Origin: Podospora pseudocomata
Lineage: Eukaryota; Ascomycota; Sordariomycetes; Sordariales; Podosporaceae
Reading direction: 5' to 3'
Length of the DNA: 64,000 nt
NCBI RefSeq assembly: GCF_035222375.1
Contig: NC_085888.1
Coordinates: forward strand, 1,240,001-1,304,000
A program made the translations under genes and the position numbers. The notes beneath the pieces were generated by a model. The model was not told the DNA's origin. It was given only the letters and a program-made list of their open reading frames with translations, and ran no database searches. Numbering within the stretch: position 1 is the stretch's first letter; the number at the start of each line of letters is the position of its first letter. This document shows, piece by piece, positions 23,243 through 35,374 of the stretch.

Positions 23243-25697
23243 GGCGGAAGAGATGTATGGGGTTGGGAGTTCAGATATGATGTTCCTGACGCACTTGACT
23301 ACTTCAAGTCGAAGACTCTTACACCAATAAGGCTGAGGTTGTGTGGTTTTGGGTTGCTTGCTTGTTTTTCTGTGTGTGCAGTGAAGTAAGCAAACGGCCT
23401 TGTTAGAAAGAATCGTCGACGATGTCAAGTGTCTGGAAATGGGTTTCGCTGAGGAATGAGGACGGCTAAAACTTTTCGAAGATGAGGCAATCCAGGAGCT
23501 TAAGTAAGAAGAGGCACCCTTGTTGACAGTGCCATTGTGTCTACCACAAACAAAAAGCTGGGGCCTCACTGTCATTGTTCCTCGTTCGGCTTCTTGAGTT
23601 GCCGACAGTTTGAACATTCAGCGAACAATGATGTTGACCCCCATGAACCCCCACCTAGCCCCCACGCTGAAGACAAAGAAACGAGGACGCTTGGAACGAT
23701 GAAGCAAAACTGGAAAGATAAGAACGGTTGTTGATGGGGTCCGGACAGGTGGGCGAGTCTGGGCAAGGTGTCACCTGTTCCAAGCCACATTTGTTACGGC
23801 AAGACGGGTGTTGGAGAAGCGCGCGCCACGACTACCACCAGACCATTTGCAGCTTGTGCGCCGTGCCATCACAGCGATTATTAGCATCACCTGGCCAAAG
23901 TCTCAGACGGACCGGCGAAAGTGCGGAAGCTGGAGCCCTACTTTCTCTGGTTGGTCCGTGGATCGGGACAAGTGACGACCATGGTTGGCCGTCTGTCTTC
24001 GGGTTTCAGCATTCGGAACACAGGTCCGTTGATTGGAAGATAGCCTCTCGACAGCAACGTAGAGATGCTTGGTCAAGTCTTCACTGGCATGTGAGGCATG
24101 TTAGAATGTTCGTCTCACCACTAGCTTGTTCCATGTGCCCCTCATCCGATGGAACCACACGCTCGCTGGTCAAAAATAGGCCGCAAATACATGCGAGGGA
24201 GGCTGTGATGGGAAGCTGGTGGTGTGTTAGACAGAGAGGGTACTCTGTGCCTTGTTCACGCATATGATCGCCCTTCAGCTCGATAGCCACCTACGTAAAT
24301 GCAATCCATGTACCCAAACATAGAGAAGCTGAAATATCGCGGGGTACGCGCGCGCATTACTCACATCCCCTTAATCTGTCTTGTTGACCTCTGGAAAACT
24401 TTTCAACTGGGATCGAACAACGGCCGGGCCGTTTAGCGTGCAACGGTCGCACATTGAGCTTCCGCTACCACGCAAAGAAGTAACGCTTCTACGACTTCGA
24501 TTTCCTTTGCCCTACGGCCTGCCAGAGGTTGGACGGATTTCGGGTCACCTTCCAGCGGCCCTTCCCGCTTTGCCATCTGATCTGGAAGCGGTATCGGCAG
24601 GGTTGCGCTACCTCGGCCAAACAACCCGAACCCTTAACTGGACAGGGGACTGGGCACTTGGAATTCACTCAAAACCGACATAACTTCCATTCAAAATCCC
24701 CTCGTTGCCTGTATCCATCTTTTTTCGTCAGAATTCACTCTTCAAAAAAAACCGTGACAGCATCACGCACAAACCTCACCTCTTTGTTGTCTCACCAATC
24801 CTCAGAACCGACGTTTTGGTGGTCCAAGGCCCACCGATTCCAACCCCTCCAACTTCCCCACGTGGATCCACGTAGTGGGGTCTGTCACCGTCACCGCCCT
24901 GTCCAAGCTTCTGACCGCCAGAAACAAGTATCACGATCTCAACAGAAATTCCATCAAGAGTTTTCCACACATCTTCCGACTGGCCGGACCCCATCTCCTG
25001 GAGTCCTGGAAGCGCCGAAAGAGGAATCTCACCTCCGTCACGAACCACCATCCCCAGAACCCAGCCTCTAATAAATCTTCACATCCTTCTGCGGGCGTTC
25101 GAGCATTCGATCATCGAGATATTTCCCCGCAACCCGGTGTTGGGGCTTACAAACATCTCGTCGTGAGATTTTTAAATATTTTTGACCCGGCACACACGAT
25201 TTCTCGCATCCCAAGCTTTGGGAACCCCTCCTTTGGGCCTGCATAGACCTGCATTTGCGGGTGTGTGACGTGCCAATAGCAGAGTGGTTGGCAGGCAAGT
25301 GACGCATTTTATTTGCCGTGCTGCAGGTCGAGCAGTGGTGTCAACAGCGGTGTCAAACCTTGCAGTTGACGGCTGTCGGTCAAGCAGCGCAGCACTCCAC
25401 TTATATCCACTCGGTGGCCGGTTGTTTACTCCCGCTCACCAAAGGACCAGGGGCAAGCCCGGGGCCGGTTGGCTTTGACCGCAACTTTTGACGGAACCAA
25501 AGTCCTCCCTGCGGTAACCGCCGATCTGGAACACTCCACACCCGCACCGGGGCTCCACGCGGTGAAGGATTCAAGAAGAACGCTTCTCCCGCCTTCCCGT
25601 CCCGTTGCTTATTTTTCCCGGTTGGCCTTTTTGGAAACTTTGCCACCAAATCCGTCCCCAATCTAATGTCCCAAGGTCTCGACTACATGACGACAAC
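23243..25697. other. Long intergenic region, no gene seen
   Basis: About 2.4 kb. ORFs of 60-180 codons occur on both strands at the same places with no motifs or splice logic. I see no TIRs, LTR ends or RNA genes. It is likely promoter for the minus-strand hypothetical gene and the plus-strand gene at 25698. Confidence 0.5.
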
Positions 25698-26588
25698 ATG
25701 GCTGCCGCTGTACTTTATCTGAGAGAGTCTATCGACCGCCCTGACTCGCGGGTGAGCTTCGCGCGGTCTGAAGCTTCCAGCCACTCAACCTATCATAGCT
25801 TTCAGGATCTCGATCTTCAGGAACCCGAGGTACCACCACCAGCACCCTCCAATCCTACCTCGAGGCCGCCTGTTCGTTTGCCAGCTCCTACATCTGTTCC
25901 CATTACTCATCAACGTCCACCGGTAGCTTGGGAGATGCGGCGACAGGACTCGGGCTATGAATCAATCACACCAGCCCGCAAGGATTCATTCCCATCTCAT
26001 CACAAGGGAGCTTCGACAACATCTTTGGCTTCAAACGGCCGGAAACGTGTCAGGCCTGCCACCCGGCGATCTCCCAAGTCTGCGCCAGCTTCGCAACTGC
26101 AAAGAAGTAGCCGCAACTCTGTCTCACCCTCCCCCGATTACCGACAATCGGAGGAGGTTCAAGAAGAGGTTTCCTACTTTCACTTCCCACAGCCGGAATT
26201 CACCTCGGAGCCGGCATTGGACGATACCATCGGCTCTCACAACCCTCGTGATTTCGCTACTGAAGGCAACTACACACACAAATCTGAGGTTGCGGTCTAT
26301 CCACTCCCTCCACAGACGACGCATTACTGGACAAGCGATCAGACGCGACGACTTGAGTATGCGGCCATTGATGCCGCGAGCAAGGGCGTTCGCGGCTGGG
26401 TTATGCGTCATGTCGTCCCAGAGTGCTTTGTGCCCCCAAGCAAGCGAAGGGTGGGGTTCGAGGACGACAGAGGCAGCGTGATTCGGTACCGCCTTGACCT
26501 CGACACGGAGGATGACGGCGAGGAGAAGGGGAACTCAGATTCGAGAAAGGGGTGGAGGACTTGGTTATTCAGTGTCCGGCGCCGTTGA
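25698..26588 (+). CDS. Conserved-looking unknown protein with short C-terminal domain
   Basis: A 296-residue single-exon protein starting MAAAVLYLRESIDRPDSRV. I do not recognise a named family. The first 200 residues are disordered (Pro/Ser/Arg-rich) with a short motif WEMRRQDSGYESITPARKDS of the kind seen as linear motifs in fungal regulatory proteins. The C-terminal 90 residues look folded: TTHYWTSDQTRRLEYAAID, GVRGWVMRHVVPECFVPPS, then a basic end GWRTWLFSVRRR. ATG 25698 was chosen because the frame upstream reads as leader. It is convergent with the membrane protein at 27902. Confidence 0.6.
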   Translation: MAAAVLYLRESIDRPDSRVSFARSEASSHSTYHSFQDLDLQEPEVPPPAPSNPTSRPPVRLPAPTSVPITHQRPPVAWEMRRQDSGYESITPARKDSFPSHHKGASTTSLASNGRKRVRPATRRSPKSAPASQLQRSSRNSVSPSPDYRQSEEVQEEVSYFHFPQPEFTSEPALDDTIGSHNPRDFATEGNYTHKSEVAVYPLPPQTTHYWTSDQTRRLEYAAIDAASKGVRGWVMRHVVPECFVPPSKRRVGFEDDRGSVIRYRLDLDTEDDGEEKGNSDSRKGWRTWLFSVRRR

Positions 26589-27901
26589 AGGAGCCAACAT
26601 TTTTTTGGTCAAAATGCAAGGATTGGCGCAACGTTATTTTTTTGGGGCAGCATGGTTGGGGTCACAGAACATCATCGGCGTACATGGCATTTTTAGGGCA
26701 TCACATTGGGTTGGGCGTTTTATATACCCTGCAGCATTCACTGCTTTGAACTTTCATTTGCTCGTTCATTGCCAACTGACATGCAAGACTGGTGTCTGGT
26801 CGAGGACCAGGGCCATTAACTTTTTGGGCGAAATTACGTTTATTTTAATCGTTGGGGGAGGATAATGTCTGGCAGGGTGTTGTTTGTTATTGGATTTTCG
26901 ACGATCAGGGATGGATATTGAACAAGTTGATGCTTGAGAATGGAGGGGGCAGGGAAAAAGATAGGACAGAAGAGGATTACCACACACATAGATGGCCACG
27001 GAGTCATAGATTGAGTACATAATACTACTAATTTCTTCAGATTCGCCTTTGTTCTTGACCCATTCACCTTTGGCTACTGACACTACTCATGGCTCCTGTG
27101 TCCCTTCATTGATCTGGAGAAGGTTCTCTCATCGCCCTTATGCTAACTTACGGGTCTAATGCCCGCGTTCTGAGAAATTTGATAATGTTACTTGACCCGC
27201 TTTTGCTTTGGAGATATTGGGTTGAGAGTTGAGGCTAGGATGTAGTCGAATGACCGCCATGAAATCAAGGTCCTGTCATTTCAGAAGTATCATTATGTCA
27301 CTCTTTTGGTAAACAACCATCGACCAAGTTCACCATATTGATCATGACGTTGCAAAGAAATGTCTGAGTTACATACTTACACTCTCTAACATTCTTCCAT
27401 ATTGACATCGTAAACAACGAAAAAATATCGGTGGGAAGATTGATATCAGCCAAGGTCATTGAATATCGATACTCGATGATGGAATAAACTTAATGGGAAC
27501 TAATTCAAAATCAACATGCTCCTCAATGGGAAATCCATATTAAATTAAATATATCGGTCATTATAGACAGTCGCCTTACATCCTTAATGTAGTGGTGAAA
27601 TGCTGTAAACCAATTATCAAGAGCCGGAACAAAGCTAAACCAGTACGCGACGTTTCCCTAGAAACCACCAACCTAATAAACATCGAGTCGACCGCCCGTT
27701 TATGCTTTTTAACAGTGTCTTCCACAAACGCCATTCAGTCAAGTATATATGCATATATAATAAGAAATAGTGAAACAGATCAAAGGGTATATGCACTGCG
27801 CCTGGACACCCACCCTGCCTTCATCCCGGCAAAAACAAGTGTGCCACCACCGGAACAACATCAACGTTGTTCATTTGACAGCCATAATGCCAAGTAATCC
27901 G
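26589..27901. other. Convergent intergenic region, AT-rich centre
   Basis: 1.3 kb between two converging genes. 27340-27790 is clearly more AT-rich than its surroundings (for example AATCCATATTAAATTAAATA near 27531-27550). No ORF of note, TIR or LTR end. It could be old repeat remains. Confidence 0.4.
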
Positions 27902-29893
27902 TCAAAATGATCTCGCCCTCCCCCTCGCTTTCTTATCTTGGTCGTCCTTCTCCCTCAAGTACCCTAACCCAGTCCTCGCCGGAGCCACCTCGTCATAACT
28001 CGGCAGCTTAGATTGCATTTGAAACCCATCAGCTACCACGTCTGACTCCGCAAGAGGTTCGTCATGGCCTTGGGACTTCTGGGATTTGGTTGTCGATTCC
28101 ACTTCCTTTGTCCTTCTCTGTGCTGAGCCCATTTGAAACCCGTCGACCACCGTGTCCAGCTCTGTGTCTTCTTCCAAAGATGGATCATGCCCCTGCGCTG
28201 CCTGGTATCTAGTGGCAACCATAGCATTTGCCGAGCTTTCTCCTACACTCAAGTGGACGCGATTCTGCATTTGAAATCCATCCGCCACTTCTTCTCCATC
28301 GTCGCTGGAAGTGATCCTGTGTGGATGGTGTATTGGTGACATCTCTAATACCAACACCTTTTGCGCGTCCAACTCCTCGATAGTCCGCTGACGTGTCAGA
28401 AACCCTCCGTGGACTGGGTGTATACTTTGTGGTGAGGATGGTGTGCCTGATGGCGAGCTTGGTTTGGTTGGTGATAGAGGTATCGATGGGGCAAGCGGTC
28501 TTCGTGGGATTCTTTGCTGTGCGGTTGAGATAGGTTCTGGATCTAGGTGCGCTGCAGGAGGGGGTTGTCGAGGCAACGCAGGTGGTGCTGAAGACAGAAG
28601 TGGTTGGCTGGATGGTTGAGGATCTGTCGGAGGAGAAGATGTTTCTGTTTGCTGAGATTCGAGACAGAACCCGTGCTCCTGCAAGCCATCGTCCGAGTAC
28701 CCTGGAGTCGCAGAGGTAGGGGAGGAACCAGTTGCAACGTTGGACAACTTGTTTGATGCATCCCAAGTCATTTGGGAATTGGACCAGAGACCCCTTCGTT
28801 TTCGGATGGCCACGACGAACAAGAGCGTGAGAACGATGAACATGAGAGTGTAGTTGAAGAAGGCCTCAACTAAGGGTAAGATATCTGTGCGGATACCCGT
28901 ATGTCCTTTAATGTTTCCAGACCAGATGAGGCTATAGTTTTCATACTCGCTGAGGTTAATGCCCATTGTGACAAGAAGGCGACAGAATGTAAGAATTGTG
29001 GATGTCAAATACAAGGCGGCGACCTGGGTATAGTGTTAGCAAGTCCGTCTGCACAGTTGGAGGTTGTCGACCTGCCTTTTTCAGCATGATATTTTCCTTT
29101 GTATGGTGGAGCACATAGGAGGCAAACCCAAGGATTGGAAGACTGGTGATCCACAAGCAAATATTGAAGGCATTACGTAGATGGCTTGATTTGATAAGAG
29201 AGTCGAAATGAGCATCCTGTGCTCCTGCCTGAAGGGCGAAGTATAAACGCGCTGCTTCGCTGGCCGGATCGAACAATCCATCTGTAACATGGAGATCATT
29301 CAACTTCTGTAGCTGTGATCTGTGAGCGATATCAGCTTGGAGACGAACCCCAAAATGCGTAAGAGCAAGAGCCAGCAAGATAATGCCCAATGCAAAGGCA
29401 GCGAATCTTAGGCGTCTTCGAATAGGTGACTTTTTCGCTCCGTTCAAACACAACACAAAGCCGCTGCCAATCTCGACGAAGGCTATAAAGAGGAGGATAT
29501 CGGAGATATTCTGAAGCGCCTCGGCGAGGAAGAGAACAAGGGATACCGCTAGCTCAAAGTATTCTGTTTTTGTTATTCTGCCAGCAATGTCGTTGAATCC
29601 CCAAATGCTCAAGCCGACTTGGGCCACTTGGCATAATGACGAACTTCAAGAGACAACCAGTTAGCTGAGAGCACACGGTAAAACGAAGCGCTCGGTGTGG
29701 TTGCTCACACGATCCAGAACGGGTACACCACCTTCATCCACGCCACTCCCACTCTAGCGGGGTCACCCCTTCGGCGGACGACGCAGAGACTCACAAACCA
29801 CAGGACGAGCAGTGGTGTGATCCAAATGCCAGAAAGTACGGCATGGGCGGCGGCAAAGCCGCTTATCCAGACGTCAAGGTAAAACATACTCAT
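27902..29893 (-). CDS. Seven-helix membrane protein with threefold DGFQM tail motif
   Basis: Predicted 624-aa integral membrane protein of unknown function. Exons on the minus strand: 29893-29709, 29643-29076, 29023-27902. The start MSMFYLDVWISGF leads straight into helix 1. About seven hydrophobic segments span exons 1 to early 3, the last being FNYTLMFIVLTLLFVVAIRKRRG. A cytosolic-type tail of about 290 residues follows, Pro/Ser-rich, with three copies of a short motif: EVADGFQMQ, TVVDGFQMG and VVADGFQMQ, spaced about 50 residues. Intron 2 keeps the frame only with a GC donor (AAG|GCAGGT...CCCAG). Topology resembles fungal GPCR-like (Pth11-style) proteins but no CFEM or family motif was seen. 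Confidence 0.7.
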
Positions 29894-31966
29894 GTTGCCT
29901 TGAGGTCGATTAGGCGGGGCGGTCACCAAACCGACACGCCCTTGGTGGAGCACGCAGGTATCGTGAGTAGTACCTCGTTCAGGCGCCTACAATCCACGGC
30001 CGCGAAGCTGAATTGATGGGGTGAAGAATTGTGTTGTGGACGGATGGACTCAAAGTAGGCTCGCCGAATCCTTCTGGTGCTGACTGATGGCGGCGGTCTT
30101 CAGGGGTCGGCTGGTTCCGCCGTACAAGGCCATCCGCTACATAACCGTTTAGCAAAAGAGCGTTGGAAAGCACTGATTTTGGGCGAGGAAAAAAAGGACG
30201 CTGTCTTGACCGACAGTCAGGAACATCGCGAAGCGCGACTGTGCGGCTTGAACCAACAAGGTCACATCCAAACTGGGATCTGATCTGACCCTTGCAGCTT
30301 ATGGGGGTTTAACGTTTGATCGTATTGGCTGGGTGGAAAAGGGGTCATCCTTCGCCCATGGCGTTAGGTACAAGCGTTGAACTGGTAAAAGAAGAATGCC
30401 GAAAATGTCCATATTGGCGATGTCTCTTAAGAGTCGCGACAGAGGCTTGTTCTCTCTTGCGCCAGGATGCGTAAATGCCCAGATATGAAGCTGGATGAAA
30501 ATTGATCCTCTGCGCTTCATCAAGCTCACAAGCTCCACTGGACAAAGTTTGTTGCTCCACCGCTGTGCCGCACGTAGTGTTGAGGCAGTGCTCACCCAGA
30601 CCCGTGATTTGCATTTGGTGATCAGCATTCCGCTTGTAACCCTAACCCTTGACTATACTCTTCCAGCTTCTCAGGATGTGAAGGGACTTTCCCAAGGGTA
30701 ACAGGACCTTAGAAGAGAAAAGCTAGGCATAACTACAGAATCACCTGGTTATTGGCTTTAGTAATTCGCTTTCCTTATGAGTGCTCCAACACTGCATTGT
30801 TAGTAAGGGTTAGGGTTGATAGAAGCTCCTTAGCCCCTGAACAGATTCTCACCCACCAACAACTGGGCTTGATCCCGACAGAGTCGGAGAAGGTGACAAA
30901 TTTTGTCGACAATTCAGCGCTCCAGATCCTCTGAAGCCTGAAGTAAGAGGATTTGTCTTATAAACTGGCCCCGGTTCCTCCCTCTTGACCGGGTTGACTC
31001 ATTAGCATTAGGTAGAAGACTTGCCCTGATATCTGAGGTGTCTTACAGGCGTAGTGTAGTGATTTGTGTCGAGGGCGAGCCTTGAAGATCGATTCGATTC
31101 GAGATAAGGCCAAGTGGATTCCCACATGGCTCTTGCAGTCTGACGCCCTTTCCACATCTGGCGGACCGTCGTCACTAGGTGCATGGTGGTGGGGACAATC
31201 GTTGTTTCCAGTACCTGACTCTATTACATGTCTCAACGCATGTTGTTGATGTTGAGTGCCACTGGATGGGACATGGAGAGCTCATGGGGATAATGCAATG
31301 AGGGTGCAACCCAATATATCTCACATGCAGCAGCTGTTCAACGGCTTCCAGGACAGGCGAGAAAGTCCCCCTCCATTGACCAAGTGTTCCTCGAAATGGT
31401 AGTGGAGTGCGGGGCATCTCGATGTTTGACAGCTGCTGGGTGCCCCCCGCCAGTCGGCAACTCGGAGATCTGTCGACGGCCTGCCCCTCCTTCCCGAGCT
31501 TCGGCATCCGCAGAGAAAATCAACAGCGCGCCGGTTGGCTGGAGATGACGATGCGACGATGCCACTAGATGGCTAGCGCGGGGCTGCCATTTGTCAACCT
31601 TTTGACTGGACCACTGTTGATAAGCCCTGTTATCGCGCCGCTACTCCTCGATGTGGTGGTTGAACGACATGGCGGGGTTGAATGCCCGCGCGCCCACCCC
31701 TCCAGAACCCCTTATCACACCAAAGACTCTGATTGACAAATCAGGCGTTTGCAATTCTTATCAATCATCATGGGACGACAGCGGCCGAAGCCGGGCAGGC
31801 AAGGAATGCGGGCAGCACGCCGTGGTGATGAAGATGGACAGATGGGCGGCAAGAGAAAAGGGCTATATCTAAGACTGTCCCTCGTCTCACCAGGAAGTTG
31901 AGATCTCGATATCGGCACAGCAACTCGAACACTTCTTCTTTCCTTAGTCTCGAAACAACCTTCACA
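29894..31966. promoter_or_regulatory. Divergent intergenic region with two telobox-like motifs
   Basis: 2.1 kb between the membrane protein and copper amine oxidase starts. It contains AACCCTAACCCTT (about 30638-30650) and, 160 bp on, the inverted AAGGGTTAGGGTT (about 30806-30818). No supported ORF. Confidence 0.45.
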
Positions 31967-34088
31967 ATGGGCTCCATCGTCGCCGACCTCCCTCACCCCT
32001 TCGACCCTCTCTCTCTGGCCGAGATTGAGACGGCCATCAACATCGTCAAGAAGGCTCACGGCCAAGTCTTCTTCAATGTCGTCTCTCTCCAGGAGCCTCG
32101 CAAGGCTGAGATGACAGCATGGCTCGCCAACCCCGAGACCACCCCCCGCCCAAAGCGTTTTGCTGATGTTGTGGTGATCGCTCCCGGTGGCAAGGTCTAC
32201 GATGGTCTCGTTGATCTTGCTGAGGCCAAGATCACCAAGTGGGATCTGTTGGATGGAGAGCAGCCTATTGTGAGATTTACCCCTGTGTGATGTTTCCTCA
32301 CCTAGCCACTAAGTTACATGCTAGATCACCATGGAGGAGCTCCAGCTGGTAGAGCACGTCGTCCGCAAGGACCCCAAGGTCATTGAACAGTGCATCATCA
32401 GCGGTGTTGCCCCAGAGGACATGCACAAGGTCTATTGCGACCCATGGACCATTGGCTACGATGAGCGGTTTGGCAACAAGGTGCGGTTGCAACAGGCACT
32501 CATGTACTACCGTCCAGACATCGACAACTGCCAGTACCAGTACCCTCTTGATTTCTGCCCTATCTACGATGCCGACAAGGGTGAGATCATTGCCATCGAT
32601 ATCCCCAAGGTCCGCCGCCCACTCAGCAAGGCCCCGCCTATGGACTATCATCCTGCTGCGGTGGAGGCCCGGGGTGGTTACCGCACCGATCTGAAGCCCA
32701 TCAACATCACCCAGCCCGAAGGTGTTTCGTTCAAGCTTACCGGCAGGGAGATTGAGTGGCAAAACTGGAAGTTCCACATCGGCTTCAACTACAGAGAAGG
32801 CATCGTGCTCAACAACATCACCTTCAACGACAAGGGCACCGTCCGCCCCATCTTCTACAGACTTTCTCTCGCCGAAATGGTCGTCCCATACGGTAACCCC
32901 GAGGCCCCCCACCACCGCAAGCACGCTCTTGACCAGGGTGAGTATGGTGCTGGCTACATGACCAACAGCCTGTCCCTTGGCTGCGACTGCAAGGGCTCCA
33001 TTCACTACATGGATGCCGAGTTCCCCACCCGTGATGGTGGTCTTCGCACCATCAAGAATGCCATCTGCATTCACGAGGAGGATGCCGGCATCCTCTTCAA
33101 GCATAGCGACTTCCGTGACGATTCCGTCATCGTTACCCGTGGCCGCAAGCTGATCATCCAGCAAATCTTCACCGCCGCCAACTACGAGTACGTCGTCGCC
33201 TGGGTGTTCCACCAGGATGGCACCATTGCCCCTGAGATCAAGCTCACCGGTATCTTGAACACCTACGCCATGCTCGAGGACGAGGACACCAAGGGCTGGG
33301 GCACTCAGGTCTACCCCGGCGTCAACGCCCACAACCACCAGCATCTCTTCTGCCTCCGCATCGACGCCAACATCGACGGTCCCAACAACACCGTCTTCGT
33401 CAACGACGCCGTCCCCAGCGAGGCCCCCGTTGGCAGCCCCGAGAACTTTTACGGCAACGGTTTCTACAACAAGCGCACCAAGCTCGTGACCGAGGGCGAG
33501 GCCATGACGGACTACAACGGCGCCACCTCCCGCGCCTGGGAGATCGCCAACACCAACAAGCTCAACCCCTACAGCAAGAAGCCCGTCAGCTACAAGTTGG
33601 TTAGCAGAGAGGTCCCCGGCCTCATGCCCAAGGAGGGCTCCCTGGTCTGGAAGCGCGCCGCCTTTGCCAGACATGCCGTCCACGTCACCAAGTACCGCGA
33701 CGACGAGCTCTGGCCCGCGGGAAAACACGTCCCCCAGACCTCTGGCGAGCCATCCCGCGGCATCACCGAGTGGATTGGTGATGGCACTACCTCCATTGAC
33801 AACGCCGACATTGTCCTCTGGCACACCTTTGGCGTGACCCACTTCCCGTCCCCCGAGGACTTCCCCGTCATGCCTGCCGAGCCGATGATGCTTCTCCTCC
33901 GCCCTCGAAACTTCTTCGCCGGCAACCCGGTGATGGATGTTCCTCCCAGCTATGCCAGCACCCCGAGCCAGATTCTCGCCGGCAAGCAGGGTGTTTTGGA
34001 CGCTACTGACAAGCTTAGCACTCTTGCTTTTGCCAACGGCAACGGCGCCAGCTGCTGCAAGAGCAATGGTTTCAATGGCACTCACTAG
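31967..34088 (+). CDS. Copper amine oxidase
   Basis: Oxidises primary amines to aldehyde, ammonia and H2O2 with a topaquinone cofactor and copper, allowing growth on amines as nitrogen source. Two exons: 31967-32269 and 32325-34088 (688 aa), intron 55 nt; the junction joins GEQPI to ITMEELQLVE. The topaquinone precursor Tyr lies in AANYEY (about residue 388). The catalytic base Asp is in LDQGEYGAGYMTN (about 304). Copper ligands are the paired His of NHQHLF (about 437/439) and the third His in GVTHFPSPEDFPVMP (about 607). N2/N3 domains precede the core. No signal peptide and no C-terminal SKL-type signal (ends NGFNGTH). Cysteines near the end (ASCCKS) are unusual. Length matches the family. 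Confidence 0.96.
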
Positions 34089-34516
34089 ATTGACAATCGG
34101 GAGAATGATGGCATGATATGGAAAGCATTCTTTGGATGAGGAGTTGTTTGTGTATTCTTCTGGCTTTTGTTCTTGGATACCTTGGTTATTTTTGTATTTT
34201 TAGTTTTCCCTTTTGGATACCTGTATAAGACAAGTATTATTCACATTCTTTGAGGCACCTTGGACTCCGTGGACGATGTGGCATTCCCAATATTGCAAAA
34301 AGCCTTTTATTCAATTAAATACCACGGGATGGTTGCTTCACTCTTTTTGGGAGACACATGGCTCGTGCTCTTTCCTGTCAACTGGGATCTTATCACACAC
34401 ACATTTAGTCGCGACATTTCAGGCATCGAGTGATGGCGACTCCCCCTTGCATTGCTCAGATTGCTAACCACTCGAAACTCAGCTCAAATAAAAATCTGCT
34501 ACCCTTTTGATTCTCT
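34089..34516. other. 3' intergenic region
   Basis: About 430 bp between two converging genes (amine oxidase and the secreted eqolisin-like protein). Only 3' UTR-like AT-rich sequence is visible. Confidence 0.5.
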
Positions 34517-35374
34517 TCAAGAATCGCCTAGTTTTCCCTGTGTACACATCATGCCGTCAGGGGTGATATCCGGCTTGTTCTGGAAGAACTCACAACGGAG
34601 CATGACAACCTCCCCCCACCCATCGTTGCTCCCCAGTAGATACCACTTCTCCGTGGCAGGGCCCTTCCTCTCACCAGTATTCCACACCTGCGCATCCTCG
34701 GTTCCCCACTGCATATCCTTGAAGATCACGGTTCCAAATTCCCCGATGTGGTTGAAATCGCCCTTCTTGTCATCCACTATGATCTCCCCTGGGCGACGCT
34801 CCGTCACCCACGCGGCGAACGAACGACAGACGTCGTTGTGATAGTTCCCGATCATGACCGTCTCGTGCTCGCCCGTCCGGCCATTTTTCCAATAGACCCA
34901 CAAGTTCCTGCTGTCGAGCGTCTTGATCTTGAGGGTGACTTCGTCGCCGGGCTGAATGTCGAACCGCTTGCCGCGCTGCTCGTCGAGCCAGTGCACCGTT
35001 GCCACCTCGACGCCGCTGGCGTATGACGAATGAGACCAGGCAGCTATGTCGGTGGTGCCATCAGTCTTGATCTTCATGTCGATGCCAACGGCAGCGGAGG
35101 AGCCACAGTTGGCGCCCGTGCCGAGGTGGAGGACGAAGCTGATGTTGGCCTTTTCACTGGTGGCCGGGGGGAAGAACTTGGGGACTACTACAACGCTCTG
35201 GAGGGCAGAGATGGGGCTGTCGGTGGTGGTATTGATAGAGAGGCCGGTCCAGTACCAGCTGTAATCTGTCTTTCTGTCCTCTGCGCGGCGGACGGGCTGA
35301 GAGACGATGCTGGCGTTGGTGATGGCAAACATCAAGGAGAGAACCCAGGCGGGCGTGATGAAGTCGAGCTTCAT
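34517..35374 (-). CDS. Secreted eqolisin (peptidase G1)-like protein, probably non-catalytic
   Basis: 285 residues, intronless, with signal peptide MKLDFITPAWVLSLMFAITNAS. The body follows the beta-sandwich pattern of fungal glutamic peptidases: WTGLSIN, SVVVVPKF, GSSAAVGIDMKI, AAWSHSS, FDIQPGDEVTLKIKTLDSRNLWVYWKN, DVCRSFAAWVTERR, and GEFGTVIFKDMQW. In active eqolisins the third element is LQAGVD/LQTGID-like with catalytic Gln, and the later one is AEWIVE with catalytic Glu. Here these read AAVGID and AAWVTE, so both catalytic residues appear replaced. The likely role is a secreted binding protein with a peptidase fold. It may instead be another concanavalin-like fold; the family call is moderate. 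Confidence 0.6.
   Translation of the reverse strand: MKLDFITPAWVLSLMFAITNASIVSQPVRRAEDRKTDYSWYWTGLSINTTTDSPISALQSVVVVPKFFPPATSEKANISFVLHLGTGANCGSSAAVGIDMKIKTDGTTDIAAWSHSSYASGVEVATVHWLDEQRGKRFDIQPGDEVTLKIKTLDSRNLWVYWKNGRTGEHETVMIGNYHNDVCRSFAAWVTERRPGEIIVDDKKGDFNHIGEFGTVIFKDMQWGTEDAQVWNTGERKGPATEKWYLLGSNDGWGEVVMLRCEFFQNKPDITPDGMMCTQGKLGDS

Noticed and set aside
24381-25246. Cluster of plus-strand ORFs up to 180 codons
   Set aside because: They overlap each other and minus-strand ORFs, lack motifs, and do not connect by plausible introns. Treated as non-coding.
32298-34085. 595-codon minus-strand ORF
   Set aside because: Exact antisense shadow of the copper amine oxidase exon, with Val/Gly/Asp-rich composition from biased codon use. 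No motif of its own.
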